The notes beneath the pieces were generated by a model. That model was not told the origin of the DNA and ran no database searches. It saw only the letters and a program-made list of their open reading frames with translations. From an uncultured bacterium (lineage in GTDB: Bacteria; Bacteroidota; Bacteroidia; Bacteroidales; Muribaculaceae), in NCBI GenBank assembly GCA_905214715.1, contig CAJMMT010000001.1, positions 124,001 to 188,000 on the forward strand: a stretch of DNA of 64,000 nucleotides. The letters are read 5' to 3'. This document shows positions 8,593 to 17,269 of this stretch, piece after piece (the stretch's first letter is position 1; every line of letters begins with the position of its first letter). Position numbers and translations under genes: made by a program.

Positions 8593-9345
8593 TTAACCCT
8601 GACATAAGAATCTCTCGGCCGCCTCCAGATCCGCGGGTGTGTCGATGCCTATGGTTGGGGCGGTGGTAACCGCTGTGGCAATGCTGTATCCGGCCTGAAG
8701 CCATCTGAGCTGTTCGAGCGACTCCGCTTTTTCAAGCGGAGACTGAGGCAACGCTGTCAGCCGGGGCAGTATGTCGCTGCGGTATCCGTAGATGCCTACA
8801 TGAGTGAGATAAGGAAACGATGAAGGCCAATTATCTTTTTCAATCCCTCTCAGATAAGGTATCGGATTGCGGGAGAACATGAGTGCGCGTCCGTTGTCAT
8901 CGCGTACCACTTTAACCAGATTGGGGTCTTCGAGCGCACTGAATGGCGCGTCGGCCGGGAAAGGTCTGCACAATGTGGCTATTTCCGTAGTCTCGTCTGC
9001 GAAGCAGTCGCACAATGCTTTCAACTGACTCCCGGCTATGAATGGTTCGTCGCCCTGAACGTTTATAATTACCCGGTAGTCTTCGCCAAGGTTCCGGTAT
9101 GCTTCGGCCACGCGGTCTGTGCCGCTCTTATGGTCGGGCGATGTCATTACACATCTGTATCCGTTGCCTTCTACAAGATCTAAGATACGTTTGTCGTCGG
9201 TAGCGACTGCCAACGGCAACCCCGCTTCCTTGACACGGTCGCAAACTCTGAGTATCATCTCGCGTCCCCCAAGTTTCGCCAGCGGTTTGCCGGGAAATCG
9301 GGTCGAGGCATAGCGGGCCGGTATAAGGACTATAAATTCTTTCAT
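8593..9345 (-). CDS. kdsB: 3-deoxy-manno-octulosonate cytidylyltransferase
   Basis: Activates KDO with CTP to CMP-KDO for lipid A-core assembly in the cytoplasm. The N-terminal nucleotide-binding loop PARYASTRFPGKPLAKLGG is complete, as are TDDKRI, TSPDHKSGTDRVAEA, NVQGDEPF and the substrate segment FPYLTHVGIYGYR. At 250 residues it has normal family length. The start overlaps the stop of the upstream flippase-like gene by 4 bp, so it is translationally coupled in an envelope operon. Confidence 0.96.
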   Translation of the reverse strand: MKEFIVLIPARYASTRFPGKPLAKLGGREMILRVCDRVKEAGLPLAVATDDKRILDLVEGNGYRCVMTSPDHKSGTDRVAEAYRNLGEDYRVIINVQGDEPFIAGSQLKALCDCFADETTEIATLCRPFPADAPFSALEDPNLVKVVRDDNGRALMFSRNPIPYLRGIEKDNWPSSFPYLTHVGIYGYRSDILPRLTALPQSPLEKAESLEQLRWLQAGYSIATAVTTAPTIGIDTPADLEAAERFLCQG

Positions 9346-10400
9346 TTTCTAAACTTGTTATAGGTGCTTTTTATCCATCCGGGAACAATCGATGCTCCAA
9401 TTATCAGATATACATAATAAGATATTATTCTCCAGAACACGGCCATCACCAACGCCATTCCGGCGGTGTGGACCATATCTCCGTAATATTCGGAAAACAG
9501 CCATTCGCTGAGACCCGATCCACCCGGAGTGGGACTGACCATCATCACCACCCAAAGCACGAACTCTCGGGCGAATATCACCCACTGCTGATGGTCGGCG
9601 TATGGCACGAATCCTAAAAACAGAGCGTTGACCACCAGAAAACGCGATGACCAAGAAAGGGCCGTGCCTCCGAAAACCTCCGCCCAGAATCTGAATTTTT
9701 TCTGCTTGAGCAGTACGGATGTGGCAATCATATTGTCGCCTAACTCTTCGGCTTTAGGTGCGAATTTGCGTAAGAAGCTAATTTTACATATGTTCTTCAG
9801 CAGACTTCTCATCCAGGCAGGACGCCATATTATGCCCATATATAATATGAGAGTCCAAAGGAAGAGAATGGCGAACACGATCCAGAATGTGAATTTTATT
9901 CCGTGGGAAAATGAGGCATCGCCCGAATTGAACAGCTGGTCGGCAGGAGTGAAAAGCAGAATTACCGGGCATGCGAGCACAAAGAACAACTCGTCGAGAA
10001 ACAATGTTGTCATCATCAAGGTAGTGGCTCTTCCGAATTCAATCCCTTGGGAGTTTAGAAACACCATTCCGAGCGAACTGCCTCCAACGGCCGACGGAGT
10101 GATGCAAGAGGTGAACTCGCAAAGGAAATCGGTTCTGAAGGCTTTTCCCCACGACAGCTGATGGTCAGTAAGCGCGCGGAAGCGCCATGAAAGGCCGAAA
10201 TCGCGACCGGCCATACCCAAGAATCCGAGGAATATGCAGAAAATAGACCATGGTGAGAAATCTATGCTTCTGAAGACATCGTAAAGATTTTCTTTCTTTG
10301 CATCGTGCAGGAACATGAGAATCACCACCCCTATGCCGATAACCACAGGTAAAAATACTTTCCAGGCGTCGAAAGTTTTTTTGACGGAGTCATTAGTCAT
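9342..10400 (-). CDS. Lysylphosphatidylglycerol synthase TM-region (UPF0104) family membrane protein
   Basis: A 352-residue polytopic membrane protein of about 8 helices. The family hallmark SPTPGGSGLSEWLF is present near the C-terminal third, and the N-terminal WSIFCIFLGFLGMAGRDFGLSWRF segment fits the family. The cytoplasmic synthase domain of MprF is absent, so it is probably a lipid flippase-like or lipid-transport protein. It sits between a glycosyltransferase upstream and kdsB downstream (4-bp overlap), pointing to LPS or outer-membrane lipid work. The exact substrate is unknown. Confidence 0.85.
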   Translation of the reverse strand: MTNDSVKKTFDAWKVFLPVVIGIGVVILMFLHDAKKENLYDVFRSIDFSPWSIFCIFLGFLGMAGRDFGLSWRFRALTDHQLSWGKAFRTDFLCEFTSCITPSAVGGSSLGMVFLNSQGIEFGRATTLMMTTLFLDELFFVLACPVILLFTPADQLFNSGDASFSHGIKFTFWIVFAILFLWTLILYMGIIWRPAWMRSLLKNICKISFLRKFAPKAEELGDNMIATSVLLKQKKFRFWAEVFGGTALSWSSRFLVVNALFLGFVPYADHQQWVIFAREFVLWVVMMVSPTPGGSGLSEWLFSEYYGDMVHTAGMALVMAVFWRIISYYVYLIIGASIVPGWIKSTYNKFRK

Positions 10401-10460
10401 TTGTCGTTTGTCGTTTAGTCATTTGTCATTAGACGTTCGTCATATGTCGGCGGTCGGTGG

Positions 10461-11650
10461 CTATCTGGTTCCGTTTTTCAAAATCACGGCATATCGGTCG
10501 GCTACTTCTTCCACTACATCCCTCCAGCTCCTCACTATGGTATGGCGGGCTCTGACACCGATAGCGGAGACCTCTTCGCGCCGCCTGTATAATCCGGATA
10601 TCATGTCGGCATAACTTTCGGGGGTCTGTTCCGCGAGATACCCGTTTACGCCATCTGTTATCACTTCCGAAGCGGTGGAACCCTTAAGCAAAATCGCGGG
10701 TGTGCCTAACGCCGCGGCCTCGCGGACCACAAGCGGGGCGTTGTCGTAAAACGACGGGAACAAGAACAGGTCGGAGGCCGCGTAGCGTGCCTTGAGTTCT
10801 TCCCGGTCGGTAACGATGCCGTGGAAATGGACTTTGTCGGAAAGTCCGTTTTTAACAGATAGGTCTTCAACCTCCTTGGCGGCATAACCGGAACCTATGA
10901 AATCCATTCTGAAATCCATGTCGCGGGGCAAGAGCGAAAGAGCCTGGACAATAATCTTTATTCCCTTTTCCAGTATATGCTGCCCTACGAAGAGCATCGA
11001 GAGGGTGGAGTCTTTGATACCGAAACGCTTTCTTGCCGAGCAATACTCTTTGTGGACATCGCAGTCTGAGAGGTCTGCGAAATCTATTCCGTTTTCGACC
11101 ACAGTCAGCTTCCCTTTGTAGCCATATTCCCTTACCGTAGGTTCGACCTCGGCCTGTGGAATCCATACCTCATCGCATGCGTTGAAGAAGTCGAGAATAC
11201 GTTTCATGGCTATGTCTACAAGCCATGGGGCCTTGCTGAACGAATGTTCAAGGTCGGTTCTGTATTTTGAATGGAAAGTGGCTATAAGCGGTACTTGCTG
11301 CTTTTTTTCACATATATCCCCAGTCTGCCTGAAGAGAAGGGACAATGGGAATGCACAAGGGAGAAGCGAGTCTTGCGCAGTCTGTGCCATATGAAAGGGT
11401 CAGCTTTTGGATATCCGTACCGGTAAGGATGCCTGTTCCAGATCGGGAGGGAGAAAAATCGCAAAACCGGATAAGGGGTTTCAGCGACAACCGGATTCCA
11501 GGGTGTGACGACCAAGGGCCGGTGGTTCATCTGGGATAACCACCGGGCATAGTTCTGCACAGCCATCGTAACCCCGTCTATAATAGGGGGAAAGCTGTCG
11601 TTGAACAATCCCAGGAAGGGGCCTTTGTCGCGGTCCGGTATTTCAAACAT
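10461..11650 (-). pseudogene. GT4-family glycosyltransferase split by a frameshift at an A7 tract
   Basis: The N-terminal part (11650 down to about 11300) reads FNDSFPPIIDGVTMAVQNYA to LVHSHCPFSSGRLGIYVKK, a typical GT4 N-domain, then ends early after KKSSKYRL. The rest continues one frame back: KKQQVPLIATFHSKYRTD, VENGIDF, LFVGQHILEKGI, FIGSGYA, and FPSFYDNAPLVVREAAALGTPAI (sugar-nucleotide site). The two frames join at seven T on the plus strand (11302-11308; AAAAAAA in the gene). One base gained there, or a -1 slip, restores about 396 residues, normal for GT4. It heads the envelope operon with the flippase-like gene and kdsB. It may be a real pseudogene, phase-variable, ribosomally frameshifted or a sequencing error. 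Confidence 0.8.
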
Positions 11651-11874
11651 CCTACAAATTTACACATTTTTTATACGAAAGAGGCCATAGCGGGCGATTT
11701 TTCCTCAGACAATATGATTGACATATGCTTTCAACTTATTATATTTGTGATTCGAAGAGAGTGGGTTTATACAGTGAAGTCGTTTCTGCTTTTACGCAAA
11801 CTTCAGCTATAACCATACAACCTGATTTTATGGTGTCGGGTTTGCTCTCTTATCCGATTATAACAGCTATAAAT

Positions 11875-14859
11875 ATGAACCTACTTTACAGAAAACTATC
11901 GATTATTGCATTGTCCGGTTTCTCCGTGGCGATCATGACTGCAGCTCCGCTCACCCCACGCGAGGCGCAATCGGCAATAAACAGTTTCCGCAATTCCAAT
12001 TCTCCTTATTTCAAAGCGAAAGGCTCAGCAGAGTTGACTTTGGCATATACTCAGGAATCGGAATCGGGTAATTGTTTCTATATTTTCAATTCCTCTGACG
12101 GTCATGGTTTCACCATAGCGTCGGCCGACGACCGTCTGCCTTCCGTTCTCGGATTTTCGGAAAACGGCAACTTCGACCCTTCTACGGTAAATGACAATCT
12201 GCGTTACTGGCTGGGCCAATATACCAAGGAGATTTCCGATTTCCTTGTCAAGGACCCGGATGTGCCCGAATACTCGTTCAAGGCCCGTCCGATGGATTAT
12301 GAACCCATCGATCCGCTATGTACTACAAAATGGGATCAGGGGAAACCCTTCAATAATGATTGTCCCTATGACAGCCGTGCCCATGCCACATCTGTAACAG
12401 GGTGCATAGCCACCGCCATGGCCCAGGTGATGAAATATCACAACTGGCCCGAAAAGCCGACAGGCAGCCGTAATGGATACATCTTCAGCAACACCACGCT
12501 TAAGTGGGCCGATATGATAGATGTATATGAAGACAACAGATATTCCGGAGCCCAGGCCGCCGCAGTGGCCCAGCTCATGCGTCAGTGCGGAGCATCGGTC
12601 GATATGATGTATTCCGCCTATTCCTCGGGCGCATATGAAAACGACGTGCAGGTGGCTTTGCGCACTTATTTCGACTATGACCCGAATCTTGAGCTTCATT
12701 ATCGTGATTATTATACATATACGGAATGGAACAAGATGGTCTACGACGAGATAGCTACCAACGGCCCGGTATTGTATTGCGGACAGTCAAACTCCGGTGG
12801 CCATGCATTCGTATGCGACGGATATCTCGGCAACAACTTCTACCATTTCAACTGGGGCTGGGGCGGTTATCAGGACGGTTATTTCCTGCTCAACGCACTT
12901 AATCCCGCAACCGGTGGCGCGGGCTCTTCAGCAGGCGGTTACAATGCCAACCAAAGTATTCTCACCGGTGTGAAGAAGAACCAGGGCGGGTCTTTCCATC
13001 ATCAGGAACTGGCCATAGCGACCGGCGCTTTCACCTATAGTGGCGGCAAGTTTGTGATTACCAACGATCCCAATAACGATAATCTCATCTACAACCCGCT
13101 CGCCACTACGCTTATAGCCAATTTCGGTGTGAAGATAATGAAATTCGACGATTCCGGAGATCCCCGTTATGTCTCTTCGGGTTCGAAGACTTTATCACGT
13201 TGGAACGGCTTCCGCGACATGACGGTAACAATGCCCTCTCTTCCTGACGGGAAGTATAAGGTAACCCCGGCCATGCGTACTTCATGGGGAGAGTGGAAAG
13301 ATGTCGGTGTTCCGTACGGTTTCCAGCGATATGTGACTCTCGAGGTCAATGGCGGCAAAGCTACTTATCTTAATGAAGGAGCGCCGGCCGACAATGTACC
13401 CCATCTCGTTGCCGGAGAACCGATGATGATCTCGAAACTTTATGCCAATGCCGCCGATGCGGTTCGTGTAACGGTTACCAATATCGGCGACGGCGACTTC
13501 ATGGGTACGGTTTATATCACCCTCGAAGATTCCGACGATCCTTTCGGCGATTCTTTCTCCGAAGAAAAATGGGTATCTATTCCTGCTCATTTCACTCTTG
13601 ATATAGATTTCACATCAGACTATCAGCTGCCTCCGGCCAATTATCTGGTCGAGGTGATAGACAGTAACTACACACTGTTGTATACCGGGAAGATAGTTAA
13701 TGTGACAGAGTCGGATTTCGAATATTTCGAACCCGGCAGCGTATACATCGACAAGTTCGAACCCCGGTTCTATAATCAATCTCCCGATGGCATCGGCTTT
13801 GTGTTTACCGGTTATAACGAGGGAAAGACAGATGCGGACCTCAGCGTGTCGATCGACATAGTCGACATGAATACCATGAGTGTGCTTAAGAATATGAAGG
13901 CCGACGGCATAGTGATAGAGAAGGAATCGCATAGACTTGTGAACTTCAACAATATCGCGCTCGATCTCCCGGCAGGCGGATATTATGTTTTCGTGAAAGA
14001 TGGCAAAGGGAATCAGCTTTGTCCTCCGGTGCCTCTCAACATACTTTCCGATGTGAAAGAAGAGAATGGAATCCATTATGTGGTTGTTTCGGAAGCCGAT
14101 AAGAACGCCATGATAGTATCTCCGTCGCAGCATGACTATTCCGGCGAGATAGTGATTCCGGCTACCATAGGGGGGTACGATGTGAAAAGTATCAAGGCTG
14201 ACGCATTCACTTTCGCGGAGAACATGACCTCCGTTACCATCCCGGAAAGTGTGAAGGTACTTCAGGACGGCACATTCTATTTCGCAGACGGCCTTTCTCA
14301 GATACATACCGTGTCGGCAGAACCTTTTACCGTACGGGATTATGCTTTCGGTCCTGAGATAGCCTCCAAGACCGTACTTTATGTACCGGCGGGAAGCGCC
14401 AACTACTATGCGGCCAATCTCAATTGGTCTAAATTCATGATTTCAAATTGGACCATAGAACCCGGAGCTGATGTAGAGATAACAGGCGGTCTTCTCACAG
14501 ACCCTGAAACGTCGGCTTATTATGCTCCGTATTATGTGAGCGGCGATGAAAAACTTACATTCAGTGTAGCCGTACCGGCAGGTAAGTTTGTAAAGGCTGA
14601 ATGGACACTCTCCGATGGAACATCGGGCAGTAAGGTCTATGATGGCAATGTGGAGTTGCCGGCTCTCGCAGGTTCATCGGCTACCGTAAGACTATCATCG
14701 ACCGATGAATCGGGAGTGGATCAGATTTACCTTGAAAATGCTGTAAACGATGTCTACGGTATAGACGGCAGAATAATCCTGAGACAAGCCGGCCGGGAGG
14801 AAATAGATAAGCTTGACAAGGGAATATATATAATCGGAGGCAAGAAAATAAGAATCTGA
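11875..14859 (+). CDS. Secreted C10-family cysteine peptidase (streptopain-like) with leucine-rich region
   Basis: The start at 11875 (MNLLYRKLSIIALSGF) gives a proper signal peptide; the open frame begins 150 bp earlier but that extension does not look like an export signal. Domains: Spi-type inhibitory propeptide (about residues 25-125), C10 catalytic domain with active-site Cys177 in SVTGCIATAMAQVMKYH and His310 in GGHAFVCDGY, then the family's HFNWGWGG segment. Beta-sandwich regions follow, then a BspA-like LRR_5 unit (GYDVKSIKADAFTFAENMTSV) and a Por-like C-terminal domain. At 994 residues it is much longer than streptopain. Secreted or surface protease; the propeptide should keep it inactive until cleaved. 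Confidence 0.92.
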   Translation: MNLLYRKLSIIALSGFSVAIMTAAPLTPREAQSAINSFRNSNSPYFKAKGSAELTLAYTQESESGNCFYIFNSSDGHGFTIASADDRLPSVLGFSENGNFDPSTVNDNLRYWLGQYTKEISDFLVKDPDVPEYSFKARPMDYEPIDPLCTTKWDQGKPFNNDCPYDSRAHATSVTGCIATAMAQVMKYHNWPEKPTGSRNGYIFSNTTLKWADMIDVYEDNRYSGAQAAAVAQLMRQCGASVDMMYSAYSSGAYENDVQVALRTYFDYDPNLELHYRDYYTYTEWNKMVYDEIATNGPVLYCGQSNSGGHAFVCDGYLGNNFYHFNWGWGGYQDGYFLLNALNPATGGAGSSAGGYNANQSILTGVKKNQGGSFHHQELAIATGAFTYSGGKFVITNDPNNDNLIYNPLATTLIANFGVKIMKFDDSGDPRYVSSGSKTLSRWNGFRDMTVTMPSLPDGKYKVTPAMRTSWGEWKDVGVPYGFQRYVTLEVNGGKATYLNEGAPADNVPHLVAGEPMMISKLYANAADAVRVTVTNIGDGDFMGTVYITLEDSDDPFGDSFSEEKWVSIPAHFTLDIDFTSDYQLPPANYLVEVIDSNYTLLYTGKIVNVTESDFEYFEPGSVYIDKFEPRFYNQSPDGIGFVFTGYNEGKTDADLSVSIDIVDMNTMSVLKNMKADGIVIEKESHRLVNFNNIALDLPAGGYYVFVKDGKGNQLCPPVPLNILSDVKEENGIHYVVVSEADKNAMIVSPSQHDYSGEIVIPATIGGYDVKSIKADAFTFAENMTSVTIPESVKVLQDGTFYFADGLSQIHTVSAEPFTVRDYAFGPEIASKTVLYVPAGSANYYAANLNWSKFMISNWTIEPGADVEITGGLLTDPETSAYYAPYYVSGDEKLTFSVAVPAGKFVKAEWTLSDGTSGSKVYDGNVELPALAGSSATVRLSSTDESGVDQIYLENAVNDVYGIDGRIILRQAGREEIDKLDKGIYIIGGKKIRI

Positions 14860-14908
14860 TTTTACCCTAAGTTCAGTCATAAATCGTCAAGACAACGAAA
14901 CACTCAAA

Positions 14909-14947
14909 AATAATGGGTCATTTTTAAAGATGGCTCATTATTTTTTT
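14909..14947 (+). terminator. Intrinsic terminator after the C10 peptidase gene
   Basis: 13-bp stem, AATAATGGGTCAT (14909-14921) with ATGGCTCATTATT (14930-14942), two G-U pairs, followed by a T run to 14947. Confidence 0.85.
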
Positions 14948-15070
14948 ATATTTTTGCGTTTGTGCCCTATAGTGCTTCAAACAGGCTCTTATACGACGGT
15001 ATGTCGGATATGGGACTGTGATCGGGGTATGTGATATTAATTAACTAAATAATTCTTAATAACCTTATTT

Positions 15071-17179
15071 ATGAAATTGAAACTTGGATATCTTCTTGTG
15101 GCCGGAGCTATGGCGGCTTCTGTTTCCACTGGATATGCCGCTTCGGGCTGGCCTTCACAATATGAAGGCGTCATGCTTCAGGGATTCTTCTGGGATTCGT
15201 TTAAAGGGAATGACAATACAAAATGGACCACTCTTACGGCCGATGCCGATGAGTTGTCGTCTTATTTCAAGCTGATATGGGTTCCTAACAGTGCGAAAGC
15301 CGCCTCGAACCCCTCTAACGGCTATGACCCGGTTTACTGGTTCACGCAGCATAACTGCTCATTCGGTTCGCGCAAGGAACTCGACAATATGATAGCGACC
15401 TTCAAGGAAAAGGGGACAGGCATAATTGCCGATGTGGTTATCAACCACCGCAGCGGTGTGTCGAACTGGACCAATTTCCCCACCGAGATGTGGAACGGCA
15501 AGGTCTATAAACTCGGTCCGGAGCATATATGCTCTACCGACGAGGTAAGAAATGCCTCGGGTCAGGCCAAGCCTACCGGCGCACCCGATACCGGTGAGGA
15601 TTTCAATGGTTCGAGAGACCTCGACCACACCAACGCAACCGTTCAAGACAACTGCAAGGACTATTGCAAGTTCCTTCTTGAAGAACTTGGATATGCCGGT
15701 TTCCGTCTTGACATGACCAAAGGTTACGGCGCGCAATACACTAAAATGTATAACCAGTATTCCAATCCTACTTATTGCGTAGGCGAATATTGGGATGGCA
15801 GTTACAATGCCCTGAAAGCATGGATCGACGGTACGGGAAAAACCTCGGCCGCTTTCGACTTCGCTTTCAAGTATGCCGTTAACGATGCTTTCTCGAATAA
15901 GAACTATACCAAGCTTTGCTGGAAAGCGAACGGCGTAACAGACCAGCCGGCCGGCCTTATTCATTTCGGCTATCAGCGTTATGCCGTCACATTCATAGAC
16001 AACCATGACACCTATCGCGACGATTGGAATAAATTCAACGGCAATGTTCTTGCCGCCAATGCGTTTATGCTTTCATGCCCGGGTACACCGTGTGTGTTCA
16101 TGAAACACTGGCAACAGTACAAGGAGCAGCTGAAGCCTATGATCAAGGCCCGTATGGATGCCGGAATTCATAATGAAAGCCCGGTAAGGGTCATTAAATG
16201 TACGAATAGCGTTTACCTTGCGGAGGTAACCGGAAAGAAGGGTACCCTTGTGATCAAGATCGGTTCCGAAATGATTTCTCCCGACGGTTATACGAATTCC
16301 GAAATACGTTGCACCGGTACGGACTACTGTATCTGGGTAAAGACCGGCGACACTCCCACGCCTCCGGATCCGGAACCGGGCGAGCCGTTCAAGGTGTATT
16401 ATGATAATAAAGCCACGGGTTGGAATACCCCCTATATCCATTACTGGGGTGGCGAAGAGAGCACCTGGCCCGGAGAACCCATGACTCTCCATAAAGGCAG
16501 CATATGGAGCTTTACGGTTCCTGCCGGAACAACCGGACTCCTCTTTAACGCGGGCGACGGTGATGCCACCAAGACTGAGGACTTCGTCGCACGCGACGGT
16601 TATGTTTATACGGCCAACGGTCCTCAGGCGCATATCGACTATTATCAGGGGGGTGATGATCCCATTCCCGATCTTCCCGCCACCGTATATCTTATAGGCA
16701 ATCTTTCTACTGGGAGCTGGGATACCTCGGCTTCTGTGCCTCAGTCGTCGAAAAACGGTGCCGTTTATACTTGGGAGGGTATTTCACTCATAGATTCAGG
16801 TGATGGCTCTTCGTACTTCACTTTCGTAACCTCGCAGGGTATCGATTGGGACGTGGTGAATGGAACCGACCGCTACGGAGCTCCGTCGGAAGACGCTCCC
16901 GTTGTCGCCGGTGAGAACAAAGTTGTAGTCTATAAGGCCAATGTCAATGCAAGCGCAGCCAATTCATGGAAGATAGAACCCGGTTCGCATCGGTTCATGC
17001 TTGATCTGGCAAAGAAAACACTTGCAGTGGATGGCGCAAGCGGAGTGGAGGTCTTTGGTCTGGAAACTGCCGGAGAGGAATATTTCGATCTTACCGGCAG
17101 AAAAGTGCGGAACCCTTCTGACGGTCTCTATATTGTAGTTAGTAACGGCAAAGCCTCAAAGCAGGTTATCCGTCGTTAA
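15071..17179 (+). CDS. Secreted GH13 alpha-amylase with starch-binding module
   Basis: Hydrolyses alpha-1,4-glucans outside the cell. Signal peptide MKLKLGYLLVAGAMAASVSTGYA. The GH13 conserved regions are all present: DVVINH (I), GFRLDMTKG with nucleophile Asp214 (II), VGEYWD with acid/base Glu239 (III), and FIDNHD with Asp313 (IV). After the barrel comes a Pro-rich linker (TPTPPDPEPGEP), then a CBM26-like module (FKVYYDNKATGWNTPYIHYW), a second SusE/F-like beta domain (VYLIGNLSTGSWDTS), and a short Por-like tail ending VIRR. No susCD genes are in the window, so this is not a complete Sus locus here. The catalytic call is firm; the number of binding modules is less so. Confidence 0.93.
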   Translation: MKLKLGYLLVAGAMAASVSTGYAASGWPSQYEGVMLQGFFWDSFKGNDNTKWTTLTADADELSSYFKLIWVPNSAKAASNPSNGYDPVYWFTQHNCSFGSRKELDNMIATFKEKGTGIIADVVINHRSGVSNWTNFPTEMWNGKVYKLGPEHICSTDEVRNASGQAKPTGAPDTGEDFNGSRDLDHTNATVQDNCKDYCKFLLEELGYAGFRLDMTKGYGAQYTKMYNQYSNPTYCVGEYWDGSYNALKAWIDGTGKTSAAFDFAFKYAVNDAFSNKNYTKLCWKANGVTDQPAGLIHFGYQRYAVTFIDNHDTYRDDWNKFNGNVLAANAFMLSCPGTPCVFMKHWQQYKEQLKPMIKARMDAGIHNESPVRVIKCTNSVYLAEVTGKKGTLVIKIGSEMISPDGYTNSEIRCTGTDYCIWVKTGDTPTPPDPEPGEPFKVYYDNKATGWNTPYIHYWGGEESTWPGEPMTLHKGSIWSFTVPAGTTGLLFNAGDGDATKTEDFVARDGYVYTANGPQAHIDYYQGGDDPIPDLPATVYLIGNLSTGSWDTSASVPQSSKNGAVYTWEGISLIDSGDGSSYFTFVTSQGIDWDVVNGTDRYGAPSEDAPVVAGENKVVVYKANVNASAANSWKIEPGSHRFMLDLAKKTLAVDGASGVEVFGLETAGEEYFDLTGRKVRNPSDGLYIVVSNGKASKQVIRR

Positions 17180-17227
17180 GCTTCAATAAATGGAGTACGA
17201 CTGACAATAAATAGAATAATACAGACG

Positions 17228-17269
17228 TAATAAACTCAATGGACTGTAAACGGTCCATTGAGTTTATTA
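17228..17269. terminator. Perfect 17-bp hairpin between amylase and ArnT-like genes
   Basis: Arms 17228-17244 and 17253-17269 are exact complements around an 8-nt loop. It follows the amylase stop by about 50 nt, so it likely ends that transcript, but its 3' arm ends on the A of the next gene's start codon. There is no clear T run beyond TTTATTATGTTT. Confidence 0.65.

Noticed and set aside
11725..11874. Fifty-residue N-terminal extension of the C10 peptidase
   Set aside because: The extension is not signal-like, whereas the ATG at 11875 gives a standard signal peptide directly before the Spi domain.
15071..17179. A starch utilisation (Sus) locus around the amylase
   Set aside because: No SusC/SusD pair, SusR-like regulator or further glycoside hydrolase lies nearby; the amylase appears to stand alone.
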